From Microbacterium pullorum (GTDB lineage: Bacteria > Actinomycetota > Actinomycetes > Actinomycetales > Microbacteriaceae), in the NCBI RefSeq assembly GCF_014836535.1, contig NZ_JACSQP010000002.1:62001-126000 (forward strand): 64,000 nt of DNA, in the 5' to 3' direction. Both the position numbers and the translations under genes were made by a program. The notes beneath the pieces were generated by a model. That model worked only from the letters and a program-made list of their open reading frames with translations, ran no database searches and was not told the origin of the DNA. This document shows, one piece after another, positions 12,870 to 21,435 of the stretch (within the stretch, counting starts at the first letter, position 1; each line of letters opens with the position of its first letter).

Positions 12870-15007
12870 CCGCCCACGACGACCGCGTACTCGACACCGT
12901 CGCCACCGGCTCCTACCACGCCCCGCACGATGTGCTGGGCCTTCACCGCACGGGCGAGGACGAGTGGATCATCCGCGCCCGCAGGCCGCTGGCCGCGACC
13001 GTGACCGCGAAGCTCGCCGACGGCGGCGACGTCGCCCTCAGCCACCTGCGCTCGGGCATCTGGGAGGGCCGCTTCACCGCGACCGACGCGCTCCCCTACC
13101 GGCTGGCGACGACCTACGACGACGGCTCCGAGCACACCGCCGACGATCCGTACCGCTTCCTGCCGACCCTCGGCGAACTCGATCTGCATCTGATCGGTGA
13201 GGGCCGTCACGAGCAGCTGTGGCATGTCCTCGGCGCCCACGTGCGGGTGCTGGGCGACACCGAGGGCGTCGCGTTCACCGTCTGGGCGCCCAACGCCCAG
13301 GCCGTGCGCGTCGTGGGCGACTTCAACGGCTGGGACGGCCAGGGCCACTCGATGCGCTCGCTCGGCTCGAGCGGTGTCTGGGAGGTGTTCGCACCGGGTC
13401 TGGGCGTCGGCACGGCCTACAAGTTCGAGATCCTCACGCGCGGTGGCCAGTGGATCCTCAAGGCCGACCCGATGGCACGGCTTGCCGAGGTGCCGCCGGC
13501 GACGGCATCGGTCGTCACCGCGTCCTCCTACGGGTGGAACGACCAGGAGTGGGTCGCGAACCGCAGCACGTCGGCCCCGCACGCGCAGCCCATGTCGGTG
13601 TACGAGGTGCACCTGGGCTCGTGGCGGCAGGGCCTGTCGTATCGGGATGCCGCCGACCAGCTCATCGACTACGTCACGGCGCAGGGGTTCACCCACATCG
13701 AGTTCATGCCGCTCGCAGAGCACCCCTTCGGCGGCTCGTGGGGCTACCAGGTCTCGGGCTACTACGCCCCCACGAGCCGGTTCGGCGACCCTGACGACCT
13801 GCGCTACCTCATCGACCGCCTGCACCAGGCCGGCCTCGGCGTGATCATGGACTGGGTGCCCGGGCACTTCCCCAAGGATGCCTTCGCCCTGGCCCGCTTC
13901 GACGGTGAGCCGCTCTACGAGCACGCGGACCCGCGACGCGGCGAGCACCGCGACTGGGGCACGTACATCTTCGACTACGGCCGTAGCGAGGTGCGCAACT
14001 TCCTGGTCGCCAACGCCCTGTACTGGTTCGAGGAGTTCCACATCGACGGGCTGCGGGTGGATGCCGTGGCATCCATGCTCTACCTCGACTACTCCCGCGA
14101 ACCCGGCGAGTGGGCACCGAACATCCACGGCGGCCGGGAGAACCTCGAGGCGATCGGGTTCCTGCAGGAAGTCAACGCCACGTCGTACCGGCGCTTCCCC
14201 GGGATCGCGATGATCGCCGAGGAGTCCACGAGCTTCCCGGGGGTGACGGCGCCGACCGACCAGGGCGGGCTCGGCTTCGGGTTCAAGTGGAACATGGGCT
14301 GGATGAATGACTCGCTGCAGTACATCAAGCGTGATCCGATGTACCGTGCGCACCACGAGGGCGAGCTGTCGTTCTCGTTCGTCTATGCGTTCAGCGAGAA
14401 CTACGTGCTGCCCATCAGCCACGACGAGGTCGTGCACGGCAAGGGGAGCCTGTTCGGACGCATGCCCGGCGACCACTGGCAGAAGCTGGCGAACATGCGG
14501 GCGTACCTGGCCTACATGTGGGGCCACCCGGGCAAGCAGCTGCTGTTCATGGGCCAGGAGTTCGGGCAGATCTCGGAGTGGGCCGAGGGGCGCAGCCTCG
14601 ACTGGTGGCTGTTGGACCAGCCGGCGCACGCCGAACTGCACGCGTTCACGGCGAACCTCAACCGGGTGTACCGGGACAACGCGCCGCTGTGGCAGCGCGA
14701 CCACGATGCCGCGGCGTTCGTACGTCTGGCGGGCCCCGCGTTCAATCCGAACGTCATCGCGTTCGCCCGCACCGATGACGCCGGCGACACCGTCGCCGTG
14801 ATCTGCAACTTCTCGGGCGTGCCGGTCCACGGCTTCGAGCTCGACCTGCCCCAGGCGGGGACGTGGCGCGAGGTACTCAACTCCGACGCACAGGCGTTCG
14901 GCGGTTCGGGCGTGGGCAACCTCGGTGCGGTGCAGGCCGCCGACGGCGGGCGCGCCTCGATGGTGCTCCCCCCGCTCGGGGTGCTCTGGCTGCGGCGCGA
15001 CCGGTAG
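12866..15007 (+). CDS. glgB: 1,4-alpha-glucan branching enzyme
   Basis: Creates alpha-1,6 branches by cutting and re-attaching alpha-1,4 chains. The protein is 713 aa: N1 domain (about 1-100, GSYHAPHDVLGLH), CBM48 (about 105-210, FTVWAPNAQAVRVVGDFNGW), a GH13_9 barrel with nucleophile Asp399 (GLRVDAVAS), acid/base Glu452 (IAEEST) and the ISHDEVVHGKGSL motif, and a C-terminal beta domain ending PPLGVLWLRR. The ATG overlaps the glgE stop by 4 nt. Branching creates new non-reducing ends for GlgE, so the coupling makes biochemical sense. Confidence 0.96.
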   Translation: MTAHDDRVLDTVATGSYHAPHDVLGLHRTGEDEWIIRARRPLAATVTAKLADGGDVALSHLRSGIWEGRFTATDALPYRLATTYDDGSEHTADDPYRFLPTLGELDLHLIGEGRHEQLWHVLGAHVRVLGDTEGVAFTVWAPNAQAVRVVGDFNGWDGQGHSMRSLGSSGVWEVFAPGLGVGTAYKFEILTRGGQWILKADPMARLAEVPPATASVVTASSYGWNDQEWVANRSTSAPHAQPMSVYEVHLGSWRQGLSYRDAADQLIDYVTAQGFTHIEFMPLAEHPFGGSWGYQVSGYYAPTSRFGDPDDLRYLIDRLHQAGLGVIMDWVPGHFPKDAFALARFDGEPLYEHADPRRGEHRDWGTYIFDYGRSEVRNFLVANALYWFEEFHIDGLRVDAVASMLYLDYSREPGEWAPNIHGGRENLEAIGFLQEVNATSYRRFPGIAMIAEESTSFPGVTAPTDQGGLGFGFKWNMGWMNDSLQYIKRDPMYRAHHEGELSFSFVYAFSENYVLPISHDEVVHGKGSLFGRMPGDHWQKLANMRAYLAYMWGHPGKQLLFMGQEFGQISEWAEGRSLDWWLLDQPAHAELHAFTANLNRVYRDNAPLWQRDHDAAAFVRLAGPAFNPNVIAFARTDDAGDTVAVICNFSGVPVHGFELDLPQAGTWREVLNSDAQAFGGSGVGNLGAVQAADGGRASMVLPPLGVLWLRRDR

Positions 15008-15034
15008 CCCGCAGGGGCGCCGGTCGCCGCCGAC

Positions 15035-15967
15035 TCAGAACATGAGGTTGGCGAGCGACCGGCGTGCCGCCAGCACGCGCGGGTCGGCGTCGCCGACCAG
15101 GCCGAACAGCTCGAGCAGGCGCTCCCGCACGGGAGCGCGCTCGTCGTCGGGCAGTGCGGCGAACAGGTCGAGCAGACGGATGAACGCATCTTCGACGTGG
15201 CCGCCGGTCAGATCCAGGTCTGCCACGGCGAACTGCGCTTCGACGTCGCGGGGCGCTGCGGCGGCCGCGGCACGCGCCGCCTGCAGATCGAGATGCTGCA
15301 CACGCTGCAGCAGACGGACCTGCCCGAGACCGGAGCGGGCCTCCTCGTCGCGGGGGTTCTCAGCGAGTGCGCGCTCGTAGGCCGACACGGCGCGGGCGTA
15401 GTCGCCCGCCTCGATCGCGGCGAACGCCTCGGCGTGCAGTGGCGGCAGCGCGGGCTCGGCGGGCTCGGCGACGGGCTCACCCACATCGACCGTGCCGGTC
15501 ACCCCGTTCTGCGCCGCCAGCTGCAGCAGCTGCGCGAAGACCTCGCGCACCTGCGCCTCGGGCACCGCGCCGGTGAACAGCGGCACCGGCTGACCGGCGA
15601 CGAGGGCGACGACCATGGGGATCGACTGGGCGCGGAAGCCCTGAGCCAGCTGAGGGTTCGCGTCGACGTCGACTTTCGCGAGCACCACTCGGCCGTCGAG
15701 CTCGGTGACGACCTTCTCGAGTACGGGGCTGAGCTGCTTGCACGGCCCGCACCACTCGGCCCACAGGTCCACCACGACGGGCACTCTTCGCGAGAGCTCG
15801 AGCACCTCGCCGAAGGTGGCATCGGTGACGTCCATCACGAGACCCGCCACCGGAGCCGCCGGCCCCGGGGCCGCAGCCTCACCGTTCGCGGGGGGCTGGG
15901 GGCGGTTGCGCAGCGAGGAGAGGTCTACGGCACCGCGCAGCACGGCACCGGGGGTCGGGTCTGTCAC
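15035..15967 (-). CDS. CnoX/YbbN-like thioredoxin-TPR protein
   Basis: A 310-aa cytosolic protein. A Pro/Ala-rich N-terminal segment (1-45) is followed by a thioredoxin fold with an intact WCGPC site at residues 72-76, then TPR-like helices to the C-terminus (SAYERALAENPRDEEA and following). This matches the CnoX/YbbN family, which protects unfolded proteins from oxidation and hands them to chaperones. Some homologues have lost the redox cysteines; both are kept here. The GTG start overlaps the stop of the upstream membrane-protein gene by 4 nt, so the two are co-translated. It converges on glgB. Confidence 0.85.
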   Translation of the reverse strand: MTDPTPGAVLRGAVDLSSLRNRPQPPANGEAAAPGPAAPVAGLVMDVTDATFGEVLELSRRVPVVVDLWAEWCGPCKQLSPVLEKVVTELDGRVVLAKVDVDANPQLAQGFRAQSIPMVVALVAGQPVPLFTGAVPEAQVREVFAQLLQLAAQNGVTGTVDVGEPVAEPAEPALPPLHAEAFAAIEAGDYARAVSAYERALAENPRDEEARSGLGQVRLLQRVQHLDLQAARAAAAAAPRDVEAQFAVADLDLTGGHVEDAFIRLLDLFAALPDDERAPVRERLLELFGLVGDADPRVLAARRSLANLMF

Positions 15968-17760
15968 TGGATCACCTTCGCGTCGAGGATGTTCGAGGTG
16001 TAGCCGAGCAGCTGGATGCGCTCGGATGAGGCCTTCGCGGGCACGTAGAAGAACAGCTGGTCGCCGAAGGTCGTCGTGAATCCGGTCGCCGACTGCGTCG
16101 CCCCCGACAGGGTCGACACCGTGGGGTTGCCGTCGAGCTTGATGACGGCCTCTTCGTTGGTGGGTTTGACCGTCTCGTTCTCATCAACCGTCACGGCCAC
16201 GATCGCGCCGTTCTCGAGGGTCGCGAGCGCGACGGGCGTCTGCGCACCGGCGACGCTCTCGAACGTCAGGCTGCCGGTCTGCGCGCCGGTCTCGTTGAAG
16301 GCGGCGAGTCGCCCGGCGCGGTCATTGGCCACACCGATGCGGAACTGGTCGGCGGCCTCATCGAACAGGTCCGCGTATTCGCTCGCGTCGCCGTTGTTGA
16401 GCACGTCTGCGTAGGCGGATGCCAGGTCCTGCGGCGCGATCGTGAGGAACGCGTTGTCAGGCGACACCTGGGTGGCGCCGACGTACGCGGGCGCGAGAGG
16501 CAGTTCCGCCGTGGAGTCGAGGCCGCCGATGTACGACAGCTTGTACGCCGACCACGGGTCTTGCTGCGTGAGGAACATGATCGTGTTGCCGGTTTCCTCA
16601 TCGCCGACGACGGCCATGAACGTGCGCGGCCACCCGTCGTAGGCCTGCGGCAGAAGGATCGACAGCGGGCCGGCGGGGATCGCCGGCAGGGGCTCCTCTT
16701 CGGCGATCGCGGCGCGCAGCTTGTAGTTGGTCTCTCGCTCGGCCAGCGCGGGGCCGCTCAGACGCTCGGCGGCAGCTGCCGCGTCATTGGCCTCGTCGGC
16801 GGCAGCCACCTGGTCGGCCACGCGCTGCACGATCCGCTCGGCCTGCGCCTCGGTGACGGCGGGGGCCTGCTGGCTCTCGGGCGCGATGACCGTGGCGGTG
16901 GGGGTCGGCGTGGGAGAGCCGCCGAGCTGGGGCCAGGCTTCGGCGGTGCAGCCGGTGAACAGCACGGCAGCCATGGCGACGGCGGGGATCGCGATGAAGG
17001 GGCGACGCTTGCCGGACAGTGCGCGGCGGGTCGGCGACGCGCTGATCACACCCTTCGCGCCCTCTTCGGTCGCCAGATCGATCGGCTCGGTGACGGGCAT
17101 CGGCAGTCCCTTGCGCCGGGGGCCGCGGGAGCGACGGACGCTGCGGATGCCGAGGATGTACATCACCACGCCGACCGCCATCAGGATGCCACCGCCCACC
17201 AGCAGCGGCCCGGCCCACGGGGTCGCGTTGACGACGGGCCAGGTGACGGTGAGCTTCGCCGGTGCCGGGGCCACGCCGTCGGCTGCCACCAGCACGCTCA
17301 TCCCCTCGGGCAGCTGCAGCGTCTCGATGAGCAGGTCTTCCTGCACGAACTCATCCAGCCACAGGTCCGAGCCCGCGGGGCTGCGGCCGGGGGCGGTCTC
17401 CGCGTCCGCGGCATCGGTCTCGGCGTCGGTCGAGGCGACCTGACGCTCGACGACCTCCGTCGCCACCGACTCGCCGTCGAGCGTGACGTGCGCGTACTCG
17501 GCATCGGTCAGCCAGGCCTCGATGTCGGCGGTGCGGCCGTAAGCGGCGAAGATCTCGCCGTCCCCCTGGGCTCGCAGCGTCTGCGAACCCGGGTTGCTGC
17601 GCAGCACCTCGCCGTCCAGGAGCACGTACGGGACGTCCTGCTCGAGCTCGATCGCTTCGCTGTGCGAGGTGGGTCCCTGGAACACGGTCCGCTGCGCGAT
17701 GCCGGCGCCGATCATGAGGGCGGCGAGCACGAACGCTGCCACGGCCCATACGAATCGCAC
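15964..17760 (-). CDS. membrane protein with extracytoplasmic domains and an internal lipobox-like segment
   Basis: Not assigned to a named family. The 598-aa protein has an N-terminal membrane helix (about 4-24), an extracytoplasmic domain (about 25-185, acidic and Ala/Asp-rich near 130-150), a second helix (about 190-212) followed by basic SVRRSRGPRRKG, a cytosolic linker, then KRRPFIAIPAV with a third hydrophobic run ending LFTGC near residue 280. A Thr/Pro-rich linker and a roughly 310-aa C-terminal domain follow. The third segment looks like a lipoprotein signal inside the protein. The GTG at 17760 is chosen because AGAGAGG lies 8 nt upstream. An internal GTG at 17049 could start a separate 361-aa lipoprotein. 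It is coupled to the cnoX-like gene. Confidence 0.75.
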   Translation of the reverse strand: MRFVWAVAAFVLAALMIGAGIAQRTVFQGPTSHSEAIELEQDVPYVLLDGEVLRSNPGSQTLRAQGDGEIFAAYGRTADIEAWLTDAEYAHVTLDGESVATEVVERQVASTDAETDAADAETAPGRSPAGSDLWLDEFVQEDLLIETLQLPEGMSVLVAADGVAPAPAKLTVTWPVVNATPWAGPLLVGGGILMAVGVVMYILGIRSVRRSRGPRRKGLPMPVTEPIDLATEEGAKGVISASPTRRALSGKRRPFIAIPAVAMAAVLFTGCTAEAWPQLGGSPTPTPTATVIAPESQQAPAVTEAQAERIVQRVADQVAAADEANDAAAAAERLSGPALAERETNYKLRAAIAEEEPLPAIPAGPLSILLPQAYDGWPRTFMAVVGDEETGNTIMFLTQQDPWSAYKLSYIGGLDSTAELPLAPAYVGATQVSPDNAFLTIAPQDLASAYADVLNNGDASEYADLFDEAADQFRIGVANDRAGRLAAFNETGAQTGSLTFESVAGAQTPVALATLENGAIVAVTVDENETVKPTNEEAVIKLDGNPTVSTLSGATQSATGFTTTFGDQLFFYVPAKASSERIQLLGYTSNILDAKVIQ

Positions 17761-17817
17761 GAAGAACACCTCTCTGGTCCCGCCGCACGGCACGGACGGG
17801 CACACATTCGACGTTTC

Positions 17818-17823
17818 AGCCTA
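17818..17823 (-). promoter_or_regulatory. -10 box TAGGCT for the membrane protein/cnoX-like unit
   Basis: TAGGCT on the minus strand about 57 nt before the GTG at 17760, giving a leader of roughly 50 nt with a Shine-Dalgarno. No clear -35 was found. Confidence 0.4.
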
Positions 17824-17881
17824 GCGACTTCGACCTGAATGTCGCCCGGGAGGGCGCGGCGACGCGGTTGTGCGCCCCGTC

Positions 17882-17908
17882 TGCGTATCCTGACGGAACC
17901 GATACGCA
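17882..17908. promoter_or_regulatory. 8-bp inverted repeat over the AI-2E gene promoter
   Basis: Perfect arms TGCGTATC (17882-17889) and GATACGCA (17901-17908) separated by 11 bp. The left arm overlaps a -10-like TATCCT (17886-17891). The right arm ends just before AGGAGG (17910-17915), the Shine-Dalgarno of the exporter gene. It could be an operator or a 5' hairpin affecting translation. Confidence 0.45.
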
Positions 17909-17920
17909 CAGGAGGCGCCC

Positions 17921-18994
17921 GTGAAGATCCAGCACCCGTTCCGCACGGCGCTGATAGCCACCCTGGGCGTGGGTGTGGGCCTGCTGATCATCGCCGGCGT
18001 CTCGACTCTGCAGACGATCCTCCTCTATGTCGGCACCGCACTGTTCCTCTCGCTCGGCCTCGATCCCGTCATCTCGTGGCTCGAGCGGCGCCGGTTCCCC
18101 CGGTGGGCCGCCGTGCTCACCACGATCGTCGCGGTGCTCGCTGCGTTCGCGGGCATCGTGCTGATGGTCGTGCCGATCATCGTCGGCCAGATCACCGAGC
18201 TCGTCCGGCAAGTCCAGCGGCTCTTCCGCTCCGGCGCGCTGGATGATCCGGTGACGGCCATCAAGGACTGGCTGCACCAGGTGTTCCCCGTGCTCGACGT
18301 AGACGAGGTGTTCGGCTATCTGCAGGACTGGTACGAATCGCTGGATCTCGGCGAGATCGGCTCGACGCTCGGCGAGAGCATCATCGTCATCGGCGGTACG
18401 CTCATCGCCGGCTTCACCGGCGCCTTCATCGTGCTGATCCTCACGATCTACTTCACCGCCTCCACCCCTTCCCTGAAGGCCGCCGTGTACCAGCTGGTGC
18501 CGGCGTCCAAGCGGGAGCGCTTCATCGACCTGTCCGAGCAGATCACCGACTCCGTCGGCTACTACGTCATCGGTCAGATGAGCCTCGGCGTCACCAACGG
18601 TGTGCTGAGCGCGATCTTCCTCTCGATCATCGGGGCCCCGTTCCCCGCGGTGCTCGCAGTCATCGCCTTCTTCTTCTCGCTCATTCCGCTCGTGGGCACC
18701 CTCACCGGTTCGGCGATCATCGTGCTCACCTGCCTCATCCCCGGCCTCGCGTCGCCCACGACGGCTTTGGTCGCCCTCATCTACTACGCGATCTACATGC
18801 AGATCGAGGCGTATGTGCTGTCGCCGCGCATCATGAACCGTGCCGTGTCGATCCCCGGCGCCGTCGTCGTCATCGCCGCCCTTGCCGGCGGATCGCTGCT
18901 GGGCCTGCTCGGTGCCCTCATCGCGATCCCGGTCGCCGCCAGCATCCTGATCATCTACCGTCAGGTCGTCATCCCGCGTCAGAACGAGCGCTGA
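17921..18994 (+). CDS. AI-2E family transporter (TqsA/YdiK-type membrane exporter)
   Basis: Polytopic inner-membrane protein of 357 aa with about eight hydrophobic segments. It has the family arrangement: N-terminal helix pairs, a central soluble stretch around residues 90-140 (VRQVQRLFRSG to SLDLGEIGST), and the conserved C-terminal run LIPLVGTLTGSAIIV followed by a long TM pair. Family members have been linked to autoinducer-2 efflux or Na+/H+ antiport, but the substrate cannot be inferred here. The GTG start has a strong AGGAGG 5 nt upstream. It is transcribed divergently from the membrane-protein/cnoX-like unit. Confidence 0.85.
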   Translation: MKIQHPFRTALIATLGVGVGLLIIAGVSTLQTILLYVGTALFLSLGLDPVISWLERRRFPRWAAVLTTIVAVLAAFAGIVLMVVPIIVGQITELVRQVQRLFRSGALDDPVTAIKDWLHQVFPVLDVDEVFGYLQDWYESLDLGEIGSTLGESIIVIGGTLIAGFTGAFIVLILTIYFTASTPSLKAAVYQLVPASKRERFIDLSEQITDSVGYYVIGQMSLGVTNGVLSAIFLSIIGAPFPAVLAVIAFFFSLIPLVGTLTGSAIIVLTCLIPGLASPTTALVALIYYAIYMQIEAYVLSPRIMNRAVSIPGAVVVIAALAGGSLLGLLGALIAIPVAASILIIYRQVVIPRQNER

Positions 18995-19012
18995 CGCAGG
19001 GAGGGACCTGCG
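18995..19012. terminator. hairpin after the AI-2E transporter gene
   Basis: CGCAGG (18995-19000), loop of 6, CCTGCG (19007-19012), starting on the base after the stop codon and lying between two convergent genes. There is no T-tract, so it is only a candidate terminator or 3' stabiliser. Confidence 0.4.
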
Positions 19013-19045
19013 GATGCCGCGTCACGCCGGCACGGGCCCGTGGCC

Positions 19046-19765
19046 TCAGCCCGTCGGGCCGTCCCACTCCGTGGGCAGGGGCAGCGCCTCGGGGCGGACC
19101 GCGGCGACGATCTCGGTGAGCACACGTCGGGTCTGGCTCTCCCCCACCCAGAGGTGGCGGCCGCCTGCCACCGGGATGAGGACGGCGTGCGGGATGGCCT
19201 GGAAGCGCTCCGCGGCCTCCGCAGGCCGCAGGTAGTCGTCGAGTTCCGGCACGATCACCACGACCGTGCGGTCGTCGCCGGCCCACGCGGCGATGTCGTC
19301 GGCTGTCGCGCGGTGCAACGGCGGCGAGAGCAGGATGACCCCCTCGACGTCGTGATCGCGGCCGTATTTCAGAGCCAGCTCCGTGCCGAACGACCAGCCG
19401 ACCAGCCACGGGCGCGGCAGGCCGCGCTCGCGCACGAAGTCCATCGCCGCGGCGACGTCGAACTGCTCCGCCTGCCCACCGTCGAACCGGCCCTCGCTCG
19501 TTCCGCGTGGCGAGCTGGTGCCACGGGTGTTGAAACGCAGCACGGCGAGCTGTGCGAGCTCGGGGAGGCGGGCAGCGGCCTTGCGCAGGATGTGCGAATC
19601 CATGAACCCGCCCGCGGTCGGCAGCGGATGCAGCGTCACGAGGGTGGCCGCAGGCGGCCCCTCGAGCGGGGTCGCCAGCTCGCCGACGAGAGTCAGTCCG
19701 TCGAGGGTGCGCAGCTCGATGTCTTCGCGGTGCGCAGGCAGCAGCACCGGTCCGCGGATCTCCAT
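19046..19765 (-). CDS. alpha/beta hydrolase
   Basis: A 239-aa single-domain alpha/beta-hydrolase. Motifs are FNTRGTSSPRG (oxyanion-side loop), the nucleophile elbow GWSFGTE with Ser near residue 118, a later Asp in the PELDDYL region and a C-terminal His in GGRHLWVGE. It resembles small serine hydrolases of the dienelactone-hydrolase/YfhR type; the substrate is unknown. The ATG at 19765 is used because the upstream gene stops only 1 bp away; an extension to 19831 would overlap that gene. It probably forms a two-gene unit with the 94-aa protein. Confidence 0.82.
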   Translation of the reverse strand: MEIRGPVLLPAHREDIELRTLDGLTLVGELATPLEGPPAATLVTLHPLPTAGGFMDSHILRKAAARLPELAQLAVLRFNTRGTSSPRGTSEGRFDGGQAEQFDVAAAMDFVRERGLPRPWLVGWSFGTELALKYGRDHDVEGVILLSPPLHRATADDIAAWAGDDRTVVVIVPELDDYLRPAEAAERFQAIPHAVLIPVAGGRHLWVGESQTRRVLTEIVAAVRPEALPLPTEWDGPTG

Positions 19766-19766
19766 A

Positions 19767-20051
19767 TCAGCCGATCCTCCAGCACTGCTGGTGCCAGTGA
19801 CGCCGGTCGGCGAGGGCCGCTTCGTCGCCAAGCACCCCGTCGGCGCGCCAGACGACCACGTGCGCGACGCCCGGCTCGATGTTCCGGCCGCACCCGGGGC
19901 ATGTGTAGGTCTTCAGCGCCTGGCTGGCCGACACGGGCTGCACGGTCCACTCCACGCCACGGCGGACTTCGGTGCGTCGCCAGCCGGCGATGAGGCGCTC
20001 AAGCGACGCGTCGCGCGCCGGAGTCGGGCGACGGCGGTGGGATCGGGGCAT
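19767..20051 (-). CDS. short CxxC protein (often annotated 'ATP/GTP-binding protein')
   Basis: A 94-aa basic protein common in Microbacteriaceae and related actinobacteria. It has an Arg-rich N-terminus, the segment LIAGWRRTEVRRGVEW, a CPGCGR knuckle near residue 50, then HVVVWRADGVLG and a C-terminal RRHWHQQCW with Cys and His. The CxxC plus C-terminal His/Cys suggests a small zinc-ribbon fold. The usual database label has no visible support: there is no P-loop. It lies directly upstream of the hydrolase. Start uncertain: ATG 20051 is preferred over the GTG-like start at 20069. Confidence 0.75.
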   Translation of the reverse strand: MPRSHRRRPTPARDASLERLIAGWRRTEVRRGVEWTVQPVSASQALKTYTCPGCGRNIEPGVAHVVVWRADGVLGDEAALADRRHWHQQCWRIG

Positions 20052-20062
20052 GACGGAACCGA

Positions 20063-20758
20063 TCACCACCAGTGGTTGCTGGTCCAGAAGTTGTAGGCGG
20101 CCGCCCAGCTGCCGTAGCGACCGACCGCGTAGCCGTTACCCCAGCGCAGGTTGTCCACGGGGTCGTAACCGTTGCCGGGGACCTTGCTGCACGGCAACGC
20201 CTGCACCAGACCACAGGCGCCCGAGGAGCGGTTGGTCGCGTTGGGGTTCCAGCCGCTCTCCCGGCCGACGATGTAGTCGACATAGCCCCAGTCGCTTTCG
20301 GCGATACCTGCCGCAGCCATCCACTCCGCGGCGCTCCCGCCACCGGTGTAGTACAGCGGTGCGGCGGCAGCGGCCGACGACGACGACGTCGAGGCCGAGG
20401 CAGGCTCCGGCTCCGGGGTGGGCGTCGGGGTGGGCTTGGGTGTGACGTAGACGGTGTATCCGCTTCGCTCGAGCGAGACCGGAGCCGGGCCCTCATCGCT
20501 TGCGGTGGTCAACGCCTGCGCGTCCCCCGCGGAGTCGGCGTACAGCGAGACGGTGCCGTTGTCCTCGGCGACCGCGCTGGACAGCGCGCCACCCATGGGG
20601 CCGATGTAGGCGCCCGCGAACCCGACCACGGCGAGGGTGGCGAACACGCCCATGACGGGCCGCCGACGTGACAGGCGGGGCGCTGCGGCCGCCCGCGCCG
20701 ATCGGCGGTTCGCCAGGGTGCCGTCGGAGACAGGCTGGCGGGATGTCGGGGTCGTCAT
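20063..20758 (-). CDS. exported lytic-transglycosylase-like protein
   Basis: A 231-aa secreted or membrane-anchored protein. A basic N-terminus (RRSARAAAAPRLSRRRP) and one hydrophobic segment (about 34-55, VMGVFATLAVVGFAGAYIG) are followed by a Thr/Pro/Glu linker (TPKPTPTPTPEPEP) and a C-terminal SLT/Rpf-like domain. The catalytic-type Glu is in YIVGRESGWNPNATN, followed by GLVQALPCSKV and WGNGYAVGRYGSW. Such proteins cleave peptidoglycan glycan strands. A TAGACT box (20787-20792) lies about 30 nt before the ATG. The 3' end overlaps the 5' region of the next gene's longest reading but not its chosen start. Confidence 0.85.
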   Translation of the reverse strand: MTTPTSRQPVSDGTLANRRSARAAAAPRLSRRRPVMGVFATLAVVGFAGAYIGPMGGALSSAVAEDNGTVSLYADSAGDAQALTTASDEGPAPVSLERSGYTVYVTPKPTPTPTPEPEPASASTSSSSAAAAAPLYYTGGGSAAEWMAAAGIAESDWGYVDYIVGRESGWNPNATNRSSGACGLVQALPCSKVPGNGYDPVDNLRWGNGYAVGRYGSWAAAYNFWTSNHWW

Positions 20759-20786
20759 CTCTTTGCCGGAATTCACAGTGGAGGAG

Positions 20787-20792
20787 AGTCTA
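20787..20792 (-). promoter_or_regulatory. -10 box TAGACT of the transglycosylase-like gene
   Basis: TAGACT on the minus strand between the DivIVA-like gene and the transglycosylase-like gene, predicting a leader of about 22 nt. Confidence 0.45.
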
Positions 20793-20823
20793 CCGGCTGA
20801 TGCTCCGGGTGCCACGTCGCCGT

Positions 20824-21435
20824 TCATCCGATCGCGAGGATGACTTCGACGACCGCATCGAGTACGGCATCCACCTGGGTTTCGCGGTAACCGCCACGCT
20901 GCATTCGGAACGCCACGGTGCGCACCTGTTCGACCGTGAGCGGCTCTCCGGTCTCGAGGTAGGCGATGAGTTTGTCGGCGACGACGTCGACCTCGTCGAC
21001 GCGGTAGCCGTAGCGCAGCGGACCCACCCGGGCGAAGCGCTTGCCGCGCGGCCGTGAAAGGCGGTCGAGGATCTCCTGCGCAAGGTCACGCGAGCGGCCC
21101 ACCCATGCGCGCGCACCGGCACGCGACAGCGCACGCTCCCGCTCCCGTGCGGCGAAGGCGTCTTCGATCCGGCCGAGCGCGGCATCCACCGGAGCCACGG
21201 CATATCCGCGCCGCACCAGCGGAAAGCCGACGCGACGCACGTCCGCGCTGGTCATCGATGCGTCCGCCGGGTCGGCCTCGAACGCCTCCCGCGCGTAGGC
21301 GAGGAATGCATCGACCGCGCGCTTGTCGTACCCCTTCTGACGGCCATGCACGTCAGGGAACGGGGCGGGCACAGGCGCGGGAGCGTCGTCGTCGATCACG
21401 CCGGCCCCCTCGGTGTGCATATCGGGACGGGTCAT
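20824..21435 (-). CDS. DivIVA-domain-like protein
   Basis: A 203-aa soluble protein with repeated DivIVA-type segments: RQKGYDKRAVDAFLAYARE (about 32-50), RRGYAVAPVDAALGRIEDAF, RYGYRVDEVDVVADKLIAYL and RGGYRETQVDAVLDAVVEV. Each repeat has the G-Y-x3-x-V-D pattern typical of DivIVA N-terminal modules. True DivIVA/Wag31 proteins use this module to sense curved membrane at poles and septa, but the long coiled coil is missing, so a role as a polar-growth protein is uncertain. The ATG overlaps the cdsA stop by 4 nt. Confidence 0.78.
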   Translation of the reverse strand: MTRPDMHTEGAGVIDDDAPAPVPAPFPDVHGRQKGYDKRAVDAFLAYAREAFEADPADASMTSADVRRVGFPLVRRGYAVAPVDAALGRIEDAFAARERERALSRAGARAWVGRSRDLAQEILDRLSRPRGKRFARVGPLRYGYRVDEVDVVADKLIAYLETGEPLTVEQVRTVAFRMQRGGYRETQVDAVLDAVVEVILAIG

